Source of the DNA: Niallia sp. XMNu-256
Lineage (GTDB): Bacteria > Bacillota > Bacilli > Bacillales > Cytobacillaceae
NCBI RefSeq assembly: GCF_036670015.1
Contig: NZ_CP137636.1
Span: 3,884,501-3,948,500 of the forward strand
Direction of reading: 5' to 3'
DNA: 64,000 nt
Shown in pieces: positions 9,596 to 18,483 of the stretch (positions within the stretch are counted from its first letter, which is position 1; the number at the start of each line of letters is the position of its first letter). Under the pieces are notes generated by a model. It was not told where the DNA came from. It was given only the letters and a program-made list of their open reading frames with translations, and did not search any database. The position numbers and the translations under genes were made by a program.

Positions 9596-10633
9596 TTAGT
9601 TCATTACGTGAATCTGTTTATTCCATTCCTTCAATTCATTTTGAACATAGTCTAATTCAAGTAATTTCTCTTTAATTTCCTCAACTGTTAGAATTTGTGT
9701 ATTATCTGAATTGTATTCTTCTATAGTAGTAAGCTGTTGATCTCCCTCTTCAAAATACTTATCATAGTTAAGATCTCTTTGATCCGCAGGGACTCTATAG
9801 AACCCAGGTAAATCCTCTGCTTTCACATATTCCTCTTTAGTAAGAAGAGTTTCATACCTCTTTTCACCATGACGAGTTCCAATTATTTTAATTGGATTAC
9901 TTGCATTAAACAGTTCCTTTACAGCTTGAGCAAGGTCACCAATTGTACTTGCTGGAGATTTTTGAACCATAATATCTCCCGCCTCAGCATTTTGGAATGC
10001 AAATACTACAAGCTCTACTGCCTCTTCTAAACTCATAAGAAATCTTGTCATATTAGGATCCGTAACTGTTAAAGGCTGTCCACTTTTAATTTGTTCAATA
10101 AATAATGGAATGACTGATCCACGAGAAGCCATTACGTTACCATATCGAGTTCCACAAATAAGTGTTCTATTTGGATCAACTGTTCTTGACTTAGCAACAA
10201 ATACTTTTTCCATCATTGCTTTTGAAATACCCATTGCATTAATTGGATAAGCTGCTTTATCTGTTGAAAGACAGATTACCTTTTTTACCCCATAATCAAT
10301 AGCAGCTGTTAGTACATTATCCGTACCCATTATATTTGTTTTTACAGCTTCTAAAGGAAAGAATTCACAAGATGGTACTTGCTTTAATGCGGCCGCATGA
10401 AAAATATAATCTACACCGTGCATTGCATTTTTTACACTTGCTAAATCCCGAACATCTCCAATATAAAACTTTAGTTTATCATTTTTATATAACTTACGCA
10501 TATCGTCTTGCTTTTTTTCATCCCTAGAAAAAATGCGAATTTCTCTTATTTCACTTTCTAAGAATCTTTCCATTACAGCATTACCGAAGGATCCAGTTCC
10601 ACCTGTTATTAATAAAGTTTTATCCTTAAACAC
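9596..10633 (-). CDS. capE: UDP-GlcNAc 4,6-dehydratase/5-epimerase, CapE/FnlA
   Basis: A 345-residue short-chain dehydrogenase of the inverting 4,6-dehydratase class. It has GGTGSFGNAV at 11-20 for NADP binding, STDKAAYPINAMG near 122-134 and an M-x3-K site (MGISKAMMEK) in place of the classical Y-x3-K, as known for FlaA1/CapE-type enzymes. Start is GTG with AGAGG seven bases upstream. It converts UDP-GlcNAc to the 4-keto-6-deoxy intermediate while inverting C5, feeding CapF and CapG. A second, membrane-bound dehydratase (16446-18272) makes the non-inverted 4-keto sugar, so the locus branches UDP-GlcNAc into two products. Confidence 0.92.
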   Translation of the reverse strand: MFKDKTLLITGGTGSFGNAVMERFLESEIREIRIFSRDEKKQDDMRKLYKNDKLKFYIGDVRDLASVKNAMHGVDYIFHAAALKQVPSCEFFPLEAVKTNIMGTDNVLTAAIDYGVKKVICLSTDKAAYPINAMGISKAMMEKVFVAKSRTVDPNRTLICGTRYGNVMASRGSVIPLFIEQIKSGQPLTVTDPNMTRFLMSLEEAVELVVFAFQNAEAGDIMVQKSPASTIGDLAQAVKELFNASNPIKIIGTRHGEKRYETLLTKEEYVKAEDLPGFYRVPADQRDLNYDKYFEEGDQQLTTIEEYNSDNTQILTVEEIKEKLLELDYVQNELKEWNKQIHVMN

Positions 10634-10653
10634 ATAATTACCTCTTTTCCAGG

Positions 10654-11856
10654 TTATTTAAAATGACTCATTATAATTTCATACGAGTGCTTAGCCGTAT
10701 AGTTTTCTTCCAAATATCTTCTAGCATTTATACCCAACTGTTTTCTCAATTCTATATCACATAACCGCTGTATTTTTTTATTGAACTGTTCAACATCACT
10801 GCTCTCGCACCAAAAACCAAATTTACCTTGTTCGATAACCTGTCCAATATCAGTATTTACATCAGTTGCAGCTAAAACAGGCATAGACGCCTGCATATAT
10901 GAAAGAAGTCTTGATGGAAAATTTGGTATTGTAAAACGTTTATCTAGGAAAATCAATCCTATATCACAAGAATTTGCTAGAATTTCATAATCGTCTTTTG
11001 GTAATTGAGCAAATAATTGTGCATTGGTAAGCTTTTCACTGTCAAAAAAGGTTTTAAGTTTATTAAACTCTGTCCCTGATCCAGCTATAACGAAATAAAC
11101 ATTATTATTAACTTTATTAGCCTTTAAACATTCTATTAAGAAATCAATTCCCTGCGGTTTTCCCAGGTTTCCTCCATATATAAATACCGTTTTGTCGAGA
11201 GGTATATTGTACTTTTCTCTAATTTCCCTAATCCTGGATTCATCCTTCTGTATCTTTACAGGCTCTATACTATTTGGACAAACCTCAACTGTATCAGGAG
11301 AAACTTCAGTATTATTTTTCAAGACAAAATCCACATTTGCCTTTGACATACATCCAATAAAATCTGACTGAGAATACAGCTGCTGTTCTTTCAACCTGAA
11401 ATATTTATATATAAGACTTTTTTTGCTAAACATATTTAAATCGACGGCATTTTGAGGGAAAATATCTTTTAATAAAAGATATGTTTTTGCATTATCCCTT
11501 TTTTTTACATAGCTAATCACTTTTCCAAAAGTTATCGGTGGGGTTGAGTAAATTACTAAATCAAATTTTATATCATGCAAATATTTCTTAATAGCCTTTA
11601 AAAATATGCCTTCTATCCTTAAAGTTGAAATACCTTTCTCTATAACATTTGTTTTGGTTATATTACCAATTCTCACTCGAAGAAACTTTACTCCGTTATC
11701 ACTTCCATACTCAGTCGGCTTGTTTAACCTTTTTTCTCTAGGGCTGACTACGTACACATTGTGTCCATTGTCCCTAAACTGTCTTAATAAATCTGTATAC
11801 AGCCCTCTATCCTCTATATTATTTAATCTGCCAATTGACAAAAACAAAATATTCAT
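10654..11856 (-). CDS. Glycosyltransferase family 4, WbuB-like (probable L-FucNAc transferase)
   Basis: A 400-residue GT4-type enzyme. It shows an N-terminal MNILFLSIGRL strand, a central FIYGGNLGKPQG hinge near 226-237, and a C-terminal region with PNFPSRLLSYMQASMPVLA, the pattern of WbuB-type transferases, in which a P-S/N-R-L-L-S-Y-M segment takes the place of the usual E-x7-E. WbuB-like proteins are habitually encoded next to fnlA-fnlB-fnlC and move L-fucosamine residues. The substrate assignment here is inference from that neighbourhood. Lies 20 bp upstream of capE. Confidence 0.82.
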   Translation of the reverse strand: MNILFLSIGRLNNIEDRGLYTDLLRQFRDNGHNVYVVSPREKRLNKPTEYGSDNGVKFLRVRIGNITKTNVIEKGISTLRIEGIFLKAIKKYLHDIKFDLVIYSTPPITFGKVISYVKKRDNAKTYLLLKDIFPQNAVDLNMFSKKSLIYKYFRLKEQQLYSQSDFIGCMSKANVDFVLKNNTEVSPDTVEVCPNSIEPVKIQKDESRIREIREKYNIPLDKTVFIYGGNLGKPQGIDFLIECLKANKVNNNVYFVIAGSGTEFNKLKTFFDSEKLTNAQLFAQLPKDDYEILANSCDIGLIFLDKRFTIPNFPSRLLSYMQASMPVLAATDVNTDIGQVIEQGKFGFWCESSDVEQFNKKIQRLCDIELRKQLGINARRYLEENYTAKHSYEIIMSHFK

Positions 11857-11889
11857 TCTACCATCCTCAATTATTTAAAACAGCTTTTT

Positions 11890-12900
11890 TTATAAATTAT
11901 TTCTATATGCGGGAAAATAGTCTAAGGAACTTTTAGTCCCTACTTTTTCGCAAAGTTCTATATACACCGATGGATTCCATATTTTCTTTCCAATATAAAA
12001 ATCAAATTCAGTATTCTTAGCAAAACCTTTTTTAAATTTATATAATCCATCTTCCTCAGAATTTGAACGACCACCACCATGATGAATCATTTCATAACCA
12101 TTTTCCTTCCCCCATAAAGTAACTGCATACCTTAGTATATATGCAGGTGAAAGGTGAAGGTATTCACTTAACGTTCCTGATAAATGGATGTGTATGTTCT
12201 TTCCATAAACAAAATATAGTCCCTGAGCGATTGTCTTACCATCATATATAGCTTTAACTATTATAATGTTTTCTCTAAAATAGTTTAAAATAATATCAAA
12301 GTAATCATCGTCAAAGTAGTAATAGCCAGTTGCATTATTTCTATCCATTGTAGAATAATAGATCTGTTTAAATTCTCCAATATCAGTCGGTTTTTCTGTA
12401 ACCTCAAAATTAACACCCTTATTTAGTGCCTTACGTATATTTTTACGACAACTTTTTGAGAATTCACTTTGAATCGGATCATCGTAATCTTTTAAATTGG
12501 TTCCAAGTGTTTTTCTAATACAAGAAACATCATATAGCCCTTTAAATTCATTAACATTGCCTACTAATGGATGAAATCGAATAAATTCACTTACGATATC
12601 GTTTTCCTCGCAATATTGAGAAAAGGCCTCAAAGTATTGTGAAACTAATTCATTTTTCTTACTATCAACACAATCAATTATTACCGGTCCCCCATAGCCG
12701 TTTGGAGTTACAATATCGTAATAAGTCACACTATCTATCTTTATTGGTATTTGTCTTACTATAAATTGATTCTTCACTTCACCTAATTCATTTTGAAAAT
12801 GGAAAACCTCAGATTTTCCATTTTCAACTTTCTCATATAGCCTTCCATAATTTTCATCAAAATAAATATCTTGATTCCGTCCTACTACTAAACTATTCAT
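11890..12900 (-). CDS. FemAB-like GNAT-fold acyl/aminoacyltransferase
   Basis: A 336-residue protein resembling FemAB/Acetyltransf_6 family members. RKTLGTNLKDYDDPIQ near 130, a basic helix SCRKNIRKALNKG near 150, GKTIAQGLYFVYG near 225 and HHGGGRSNSEEDGLYKFKKGF near 278-298 match the double-GNAT fold of peptidoglycan bridge formers. The ATG at 12900 is preferred because GGGGAA sits four bases before it; an in-frame TTG lies upstream. It overlaps the preceding gene by 8 bp. In this capsule context it may transfer an aminoacyl or acyl group to a sugar amine, which is inference; a wall-bridge role is less likely. Confidence 0.75.
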   Translation of the reverse strand: MNSLVVGRNQDIYFDENYGRLYEKVENGKSEVFHFQNELGEVKNQFIVRQIPIKIDSVTYYDIVTPNGYGGPVIIDCVDSKKNELVSQYFEAFSQYCEENDIVSEFIRFHPLVGNVNEFKGLYDVSCIRKTLGTNLKDYDDPIQSEFSKSCRKNIRKALNKGVNFEVTEKPTDIGEFKQIYYSTMDRNNATGYYYFDDDYFDIILNYFRENIIIVKAIYDGKTIAQGLYFVYGKNIHIHLSGTLSEYLHLSPAYILRYAVTLWGKENGYEMIHHGGGRSNSEEDGLYKFKKGFAKNTEFDFYIGKKIWNPSVYIELCEKVGTKSSLDYFPAYRNNL

Positions 12901-13966
12901 AAAATTCCCCAAGTCTCCTTATTAGATATTGGATATCTGTTTCATCATATCTTTGATCAATAACTAGGGATAACTCATTATCAAAAAAATCAGTTACTAC
13001 TTCACCTTTTAAATTAGTTGGTTTTGGCCAATGCACTGGACAATATATACTATTATTAATTAAATGCTTTCTTATCTTATTTCGTTCTTCAGTATTACTA
13101 AAAATGATAGGAATAAAAATAGGACAATCACCACTTAACAATTCAGGGAAAATAAAATCAAACCTGTCATTTCTCAACAAATTTTCATATATAATTTTTG
13201 CATTCTCTTTACGCTTATTAATAACAGATTCCAAATTTATATTTTGAAGTATTTTATAAGAATCCCGGTCAATACTATACAATGAATATTCCTTATTAAG
13301 TATTTCATTAGCAATACTGTATTTCTTTAGAAATTCTGCTTTTTCATTAGAATTATCACCATTCATATAACTTGCCTTTTCTAACATCGCCAATTTCCTA
13401 ACCCTAACCATTTCCTCAAATGTTTCTTCTTTAGACTTAATATCAAACCGACCATTAGTTTTAACAGCAAGCCCTCCACTTATAACGGGAAACCACTTTC
13501 TTAAACTAGCGACTATATAATCGGAATGAACGTTAAATGACTTGTCGGATAGAAAAGAATGTGTTGAGTCTTCAATAACAATAATATTTCGCTGTTTAAA
13601 TATCTCAATATATCTATCCATTCTCCCTTTTGAGAACCCAAAATAATTCATTGCAAAGAATATATCGCACTCTTGATTCATATTTATATTAAACTTAAGT
13701 TCCTCTTCAAACTTAACATCATAAAAAATGATATTAATACCAAAGTCAACAAATGGTTGAATCATAGATTTACAACAGTAAGAAGGAAAATAAACCGTAT
13801 TAATCTTATTATTTTTTAGTATATCCTTTAAAACAAAATGTATTGCAGTTCGTCCGGATAGGAGAAGTTTATTATCGACACCAATGTTTAACCATTGGGG
13901 ATATTCAAAATCAGTTAATTCCTCAAATTCTTGATCTAACCAAAATTCACTCCCTATTTCCCTCAT
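12893..13966 (-). CDS. DegT/DnrJ-like PLP-dependent aminotransferase homologue
   Basis: A 357-residue fold-type I PLP enzyme, divergent from standard sugar aminotransferases. A GRTAIHFVL motif near 38-46 corresponds to the phosphate-binding GTxA region, IVIEDSTHSF near 128-137 carries the pyridine-contacting Asp, and ASLRKWFPVISGG near 147-159 has the lysine expected to form the Schiff base. It overlaps its upstream neighbour by ATGA and its downstream neighbour by 8 bp, so GNAT, DegT-like and FemAB-like genes form a tightly coupled trio. A sugar 3- or 4-aminotransferase role is plausible but unproven; it is clearly distinct from the EpsN-like enzyme in the same operon. Confidence 0.78.
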   Translation of the reverse strand: MREIGSEFWLDQEFEELTDFEYPQWLNIGVDNKLLLSGRTAIHFVLKDILKNNKINTVYFPSYCCKSMIQPFVDFGINIIFYDVKFEEELKFNINMNQECDIFFAMNYFGFSKGRMDRYIEIFKQRNIIVIEDSTHSFLSDKSFNVHSDYIVASLRKWFPVISGGLAVKTNGRFDIKSKEETFEEMVRVRKLAMLEKASYMNGDNSNEKAEFLKKYSIANEILNKEYSLYSIDRDSYKILQNINLESVINKRKENAKIIYENLLRNDRFDFIFPELLSGDCPIFIPIIFSNTEERNKIRKHLINNSIYCPVHWPKPTNLKGEVVTDFFDNELSLVIDQRYDETDIQYLIRRLGEFYE

Positions 13967-14490
13967 TTATAATCACTTTTTAATAAGGAATACGAAAGTA
14001 AATCCTGATATGCACCATTTTTGAAGACACGCTTACGTAGTGTTCCTTCTAATAAAAAACCACTTTTTTCAAACAATTTTTGCGAAGCAGTATTATAATT
14101 GAGAATATTAGCAACTAGGCAGTTTAAGTTTAATTGATTAAAGGCGTAGTCGATCAACATTGTAATAGCTTTAAAGCCTATACCTTTATTTCTAATGTTA
14201 TCTTCTTTTTTTAACTTTATATTTATAGTTGCAGTTCCATTTTTATAGTCTATTCTTGTTAGTGATACTACTCCAACTGCACCAACATTATTTATATCAA
14301 TAATGAATCTGACATTATATCTATCATTGCCTAAACTATTAATCCAGTTAATTTGTTGATTCGATGAAACTGGGAAGGACCATCCTACAACCATTTTTTC
14401 AATTTCTGGGTCATTAATTAAATCCTTCAATAACTGCGTATCTTCTTGTTCAATTGCTCTTAATACTATTTCTTCTCTTAAAATATTCAT
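13963..14490 (-). CDS. GNAT acetyltransferase (RimJ/RimL-type), candidate amino-sugar N-acetyltransferase
   Basis: A 175-residue GNAT of the Acetyltransf_3/RimJ class. It shows NIRNKGIGFKAI near 98-109 for acetyl-CoA binding and the C-terminal NTASQKLFEKSGF signature near 130-142. It starts with ATGA, overlapping the stop of the initiating-transferase gene. The operon has an EpsC-type dehydratase and EpsN-type aminotransferase but no LbH-fold EpsM/PglD acetyltransferase. PseH-type enzymes, which acetylate a 4-amino sugar, are GNATs, so this protein is a good candidate for the missing step. That is inference from gene content. Confidence 0.8.
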   Translation of the reverse strand: MNILREEIVLRAIEQEDTQLLKDLINDPEIEKMVVGWSFPVSSNQQINWINSLGNDRYNVRFIIDINNVGAVGVVSLTRIDYKNGTATINIKLKKEDNIRNKGIGFKAITMLIDYAFNQLNLNCLVANILNYNTASQKLFEKSGFLLEGTLRKRVFKNGAYQDLLSYSLLKSDYK

Positions 14491-15152
14491 TTAATAAAAG
14501 TCTCCTCTTTTTCGTCGATTTGAGATTGTCTGTAAATATGGAAACTTACTATCTCCGTAGTTCCCCTTACAGCTACTCCTTCTCTTTTAAAGACCTTTAA
14601 CAGTGTTTTAAATATAATAGACACATCTAGTATAAAGCTGATATTTTTTATATAATTAATATCAAAATGAAACCGTTCTTCCCAATTTACTGTATTACGA
14701 CCATTTATTTGTGCTAAGCCTGTCAACCCTGGTCTTACTGTATGTCTTAACTTCTCACTTTGGTTATAATATGGTAGATAAATTACAGCTAATGGACGGG
14801 GACCAACTATCGACATATCACCCTTGAGAATATTAAAAAGCTCTGGTAACTCATCAAGAGATGTTGAACGTAGTAAACGACCCAACTTTGTCAGTCTAAC
14901 ACTATCAGGTAGTAGCTCTCCATTCCCATCTCGCTCATCCGTCATAGTCCGAAACTTATACATCGTGAAAATCTTTTCATTTAATCCCGGCCTTTTCTGC
15001 CTAAAAATCACCGGACTACCTAGTTTTGTTCTCACAAGTATAGCAACCACTAGTAATACCGGACTAAGGACAATAATCGCAAGTAAAGACAATATAAAAT
15101 CCATCGGCCTTTTAATAAACCTTCTATAAATACCACCCTTAGAAAGATTCAT
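14487..15152 (-). CDS. Initiating sugar-phosphate transferase, EpsL/PglC-like
   Basis: A monotopic phosphoglycosyl transferase of about 221 residues, the small type without the N-terminal transmembrane bundle. One hydrophobic reentrant segment lies near residues 17-38. It is followed by RQKRPGLNEKIFTMYKFRTM, then SLDELPELFNILKGDMSIVG and PRPL, the family's catalytic DE and UDP-binding signatures. It moves a sugar-1-phosphate (likely a bacillosamine-type sugar made by the two upstream genes) onto undecaprenyl phosphate. The ATG at 15152 overlaps the preceding stop as TAATG; a GTG 12 nt upstream is also possible. Confidence 0.92.
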   Translation of the reverse strand: MNLSKGGIYRRFIKRPMDFILSLLAIIVLSPVLLVVAILVRTKLGSPVIFRQKRPGLNEKIFTMYKFRTMTDERDGNGELLPDSVRLTKLGRLLRSTSLDELPELFNILKGDMSIVGPRPLAVIYLPYYNQSEKLRHTVRPGLTGLAQINGRNTVNWEERFHFDINYIKNISFILDVSIIFKTLLKVFKREGVAVRGTTEIVSFHIYRQSQIDEKEETFIK

Positions 15153-16267
15153 TATCTTAACCACAACTCCTTTATAATCTCACAAACTCTCTCCAAGTCC
15201 TCATCCGTCATCTTCGTATCACTCGGCAAACAAACCCCATTCTGAAACAACTTCTCCGATACACCCTCACCAACAAAATCATACTTCTCAAAGAAAGGCT
15301 GCATATGCATCGGCTTCCAAACAGGCCTCGACTCAATATTCTCCATTTCCAGAGCCTTCATCACATCAATCGGTCTAACGACACCATTCAAAGTCATTGA
15401 ACTTAACCAATAATTAGGTTCATCCCACTCATTACTTGGCATAAATTCAACACCGTCAAGTCCACCAAGCTCTCGCTTATAAAATTCATATATATATTTC
15501 TTCTTCGTAACCCTTAGGTCTAGCACTTTGAGCTGTCCTCTACCAATTCCAGCAACCACATTACTCATACGATAATTAAACCCTAATTCACTATGCTGAT
15601 AATGTCTTGCTTGGTCTCTAGATTGAGTAGCCCAGAATCTAACCTTCGCAATGCGTTCTTCATTATCAGAAACAAGCATCCCACCACCGGAGGTGGTAAT
15701 TATCTTATTCCCATTAAAAGAGAAAATCCCATAATCACCAAAAGTTCCTGTGTGTTTTCCTTTATAGTAAGTCCCTAAAGATTCTGCCGCATCCTCTATA
15801 ACCGGTACATTATGTCTCTTACAGATTTCCATAATCTTATCCATATCTGCTGACAATCCATATAAATGAACGACAATAACAGCCTTTACTTCCGGATACT
15901 TCTCAAATGCTGCCTCCAATGCCTTTGGACTCATATTCCAAGTTTCATAATCACTATCAATAAAAACAGGTACCGCATTTTGATAAATAATAGGATTCGC
16001 AGTAGCGGAAAACGTAAGAGTCGGACAAAATACGATATCCCCTTCTCCAATACCCGCTGCCTTAAGAGCCAAATGAATAGCTGCTGTACCAGAAGAAAGT
16101 GCTGCTGCAGCTTTAGAACCAACCTTTTCAGCAAGTTCTTTTTCAAATCCATTCACGTTTGCTCCAAGCGGGGCAATCCAATTTGTTTCAAATGCTTCTT
16201 GCACATATTGTTGCTCATAACCTTCATCACTCATATGCGGTGAAGAGAGGAATATTTTATCTGACAT
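15152..16267 (-). CDS. UDP-4-keto sugar aminotransferase, EpsN/PglE-like
   Basis: A 371-residue DegT/DnrJ/EryC1 aminotransferase. Clear features are SSGTAAIHLAL near 58-68, VPVIEDAAESLGTY near 154-167, and NGNKIITTSGGG near 183-194 containing the PLP lysine. It is close to EpsN/PglE enzymes that aminate the 4-keto product of EpsC/PglF, giving UDP-2-acetamido-4-amino-2,4,6-trideoxyglucose. The gene lies directly downstream of the EpsC-like gene and is coupled to the initiating transferase through TAATG, as expected if the amino sugar is the first residue of the repeat. Confidence 0.92.
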   Translation of the reverse strand: MSDKIFLSSPHMSDEGYEQQYVQEAFETNWIAPLGANVNGFEKELAEKVGSKAAAALSSGTAAIHLALKAAGIGEGDIVFCPTLTFSATANPIIYQNAVPVFIDSDYETWNMSPKALEAAFEKYPEVKAVIVVHLYGLSADMDKIMEICKRHNVPVIEDAAESLGTYYKGKHTGTFGDYGIFSFNGNKIITTSGGGMLVSDNEERIAKVRFWATQSRDQARHYQHSELGFNYRMSNVVAGIGRGQLKVLDLRVTKKKYIYEFYKRELGGLDGVEFMPSNEWDEPNYWLSSMTLNGVVRPIDVMKALEMENIESRPVWKPMHMQPFFEKYDFVGEGVSEKLFQNGVCLPSDTKMTDEDLERVCEIIKELWLR

Positions 16268-16310
16268 TGATCAAGACTTCCTTCCTTTTCCTAAATTAAA
16301 ATTTTATTTA

Positions 16311-16433
16311 GTAATATTAGAACTTGGCTGGAACAAAAATGACCTCCAACCAACTTCTAATATACTAAACTAAACCTCTAGTAAACTAAATGTATGAGGA
16401 ACGAAGTTCCGCCCTTCTATTAGAACGGAACCT
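16311..16433. other. Two stem-loops between the epsC-like and epsN-like genes
   Basis: The 178-bp gap contains two inverted repeats. One pairs TATTAGAA-TTGG at 16316-16330 with CCAA-TTCTAATA near 16350-16362 around a loop. The other pairs GTTCCG with CGGAAC near 16407-16432. No T-run follows either on the minus strand, so they may be processing or stability elements rather than terminators. Confidence 0.45.
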
Positions 16434-16445
16434 CACTCCAAATAC

Positions 16446-18272
16446 TTACAAACTTCTAACCAAAGTTTTCTGTTCTCCAAACTTCGTATTAGCAATCCCC
16501 ACAAGCGTCTCCTTCATCTCAACAGGGGTCTGATCTAAAAGGGTCTCAACAATCTCATAGAGCTCACACTTACCCATCGGTTCTGCTTTTCCAATGAAGA
16601 TTTTTGGGAAAACTTGCTCCTTCTGCACTTCATTCTCATTCAACAGTTCCTCATACATCTTCTCCCCAGGCCGCAACCCTGAAAATTGAATCCCAATCTC
16701 CTCAACAGAATAACCCGAAAGGGTAATCAAGTTCTTAGCAAGATCCACAATTTTAACAGGCTCGCCCATATCCAAGACAAACACTTCTCCCCCACGAGCC
16801 AACGCCCCCGCCTGTATCACAAGCCGCGAGGCTTCAGGAATAGTCATAAAATAACGAGTAATCTCAGGATGTGTCACTGTAATCGGTCCACCAGCTTGAA
16901 TCTGTTTCTTAAACAACGGAATTACACTTCCACGACTCCCAAGCACATTCCCAAACCGAACCGCAACAAATTTGGTTTTGCTTTCCTTCGCCAAATTTTG
17001 AATAATCATCTCAGCAAAACGTTTTGTAGCCCCCATCACATTTGGTGGATTCACAGCCTTATCCGTTGAAATAAGAACGAAATTCTTGACCCCAAAAGCA
17101 TCCGCTGCTTCTGCCACATTCCGAGTCCCAAAAATATTATTCTTCACCGCCTCGGTCGGATTATACTCCATCAAAGGTACATGCTTATGCGCTGCCGCAT
17201 GATAAACCACATCTGGTTTATGCTGTGACATAAGATCAAACATCCGCTCACGATCCTGGACATCGGCAATTATTGGTACAATCTCAAACTCACTGCCATA
17301 CTGTTTTCGGAGTTCCATATCAATCGTATAAATACTATTTTCTCCATGACCTAAAAGCAGCAGCCTCTTAGGAGAAAACCTTGAGATCTGGCGGCATATT
17401 TCTGATCCAATGGATCCACCAGCACCTGTAACTAAGACAGTTTTCCCGGTTAATTTATCCGAAATAATCCCCATATCCAACTCAATCGGTTCCCGACCAA
17501 GCAAATCTTCTACTTCCACATCACGAATTTGACTCACGGACACTTTCCCAGTTACTAAATCCTCAATTAATGGAAGAATCTTTGTTTTTGCCTTTGTTTG
17601 CGAACATTGGTCATAAATCCTTTTCATTTCTGTTTTCGTTAAAGATGGAATCGCAATGATGATATTCTGGATCTTTAACTTTTCTACAATCGAAGGAATA
17701 TCTTCCGTCTTCCCTTTTACATCAATTCCATAGATTTGTAGCTTGTACTTAAACGGATCATCATCCACAAACGCAACTGGATATAAATCGGCCTCCTTGT
17801 TTTTCAACAATTGTCTAGCCACCATCGTCCCAGCAGACCCAGCTCCAACAATCAATGTACGTTTTCGATTCGGATTGGGTGTAATAAAATGATCCCGAAA
17901 CACCCTCCATGAAAAACGAGAACCACCGATTAAAATGATATGTAGCATCCATGTAATCCCTAAAACACGGAAATATACATTATTGCCAATGATTAATTGA
18001 ATCCCTGCAGTTACCACAACGGCAAATGTAACAGCCTTTGCAATCGCAATTAACTCTCCAACACTCGCATACTGCCACGCTTTTTGGTACAGGCGATAAA
18101 TAGAAGCAAATAAATGATGACTGATCAATAACGAAATCGCACTCGCCCAGATCATCGGCTCTGTATACACATTCATCGTTGGATTTAAAAACAAATAGCC
18201 GACAAAAATAGATGTTAAGACAATCAACGAATCCAAACCAACTAAAAACGGAATCCGCTTTTTATAACTCAT
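16446..18272 (-). CDS. epsC: Membrane-bound UDP-GlcNAc 4,6-dehydratase, EpsC/PglF/CapD-like
   Basis: A 608-residue protein with about four N-terminal membrane helices (residues 10-115), a CoA-binding-like Rossmann domain with GAGSAGTMVARQL near 143-155, and a C-terminal SDR dehydratase with GAGGSIGSEICRQI near 283-296, STDKAVNPPNVMG near 395-407 and the M-x3-K-type active site. It matches the long-form dehydratases EpsC and PglF that make UDP-4-keto-6-deoxy-GlcNAc with retained C5 configuration. It is first after the structured leader RNA, the same position epsC has relative to the EAR element in Bacillus subtilis. Confidence 0.94.
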   Translation of the reverse strand: MSYKKRIPFLVGLDSLIVLTSIFVGYLFLNPTMNVYTEPMIWASAISLLISHHLFASIYRLYQKAWQYASVGELIAIAKAVTFAVVVTAGIQLIIGNNVYFRVLGITWMLHIILIGGSRFSWRVFRDHFITPNPNRKRTLIVGAGSAGTMVARQLLKNKEADLYPVAFVDDDPFKYKLQIYGIDVKGKTEDIPSIVEKLKIQNIIIAIPSLTKTEMKRIYDQCSQTKAKTKILPLIEDLVTGKVSVSQIRDVEVEDLLGREPIELDMGIISDKLTGKTVLVTGAGGSIGSEICRQISRFSPKRLLLLGHGENSIYTIDMELRKQYGSEFEIVPIIADVQDRERMFDLMSQHKPDVVYHAAAHKHVPLMEYNPTEAVKNNIFGTRNVAEAADAFGVKNFVLISTDKAVNPPNVMGATKRFAEMIIQNLAKESKTKFVAVRFGNVLGSRGSVIPLFKKQIQAGGPITVTHPEITRYFMTIPEASRLVIQAGALARGGEVFVLDMGEPVKIVDLAKNLITLSGYSVEEIGIQFSGLRPGEKMYEELLNENEVQKEQVFPKIFIGKAEPMGKCELYEIVETLLDQTPVEMKETLVGIANTKFGEQKTLVRSL

Positions 18273-18320
18273 TTTGCAACTCCCTTTTTTTAAAATATTT
18301 AAACATTAAGATTAAAACAG

Positions 18321-18376
18321 CATAGTGTCTAACGACAACCCATATTTACGAATACATACTCTCGTTAAACACTATG
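18321..18376 (-). other. Long stem-loop in the epsC leader
   Basis: Arms CATAGTGTCTAACGA (18321-18335) and TCGTTAAACACTATG (18362-18376) pair over 15 positions, the single difference being a G-U wobble in the minus-strand RNA. The loop is 26 nt. It sits about 50 nt upstream of the epsC-like start and is followed by a short T-rich stretch, so it could be a second attenuator or an mRNA-processing barrier. Confidence 0.5.
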
Positions 18377-18422
18377 ATGGGTAGCAGCTTTACCATTTCA
18401 TAAAAATGCCTTATAAGGAAAA

Positions 18423-18442
18423 CAACCGGCCATAACCGGTTG
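18423..18442 (-). terminator. Short terminator hairpin downstream of the EAR-like RNA
   Basis: CAACCGG and CCGGTTG form a perfect 7-bp stem with a 6-nt loop. The minus-strand transcript continues with TTTTCC. It lies about 40 nt beyond the EAR-like element, the position expected for a terminator that processive antitermination must override to reach epsC and later genes. Confidence 0.6.
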
Positions 18443-18483
18443 CTCTTTAACTTCTTTATCTGAAACTTCTAAACCGGGCATCC

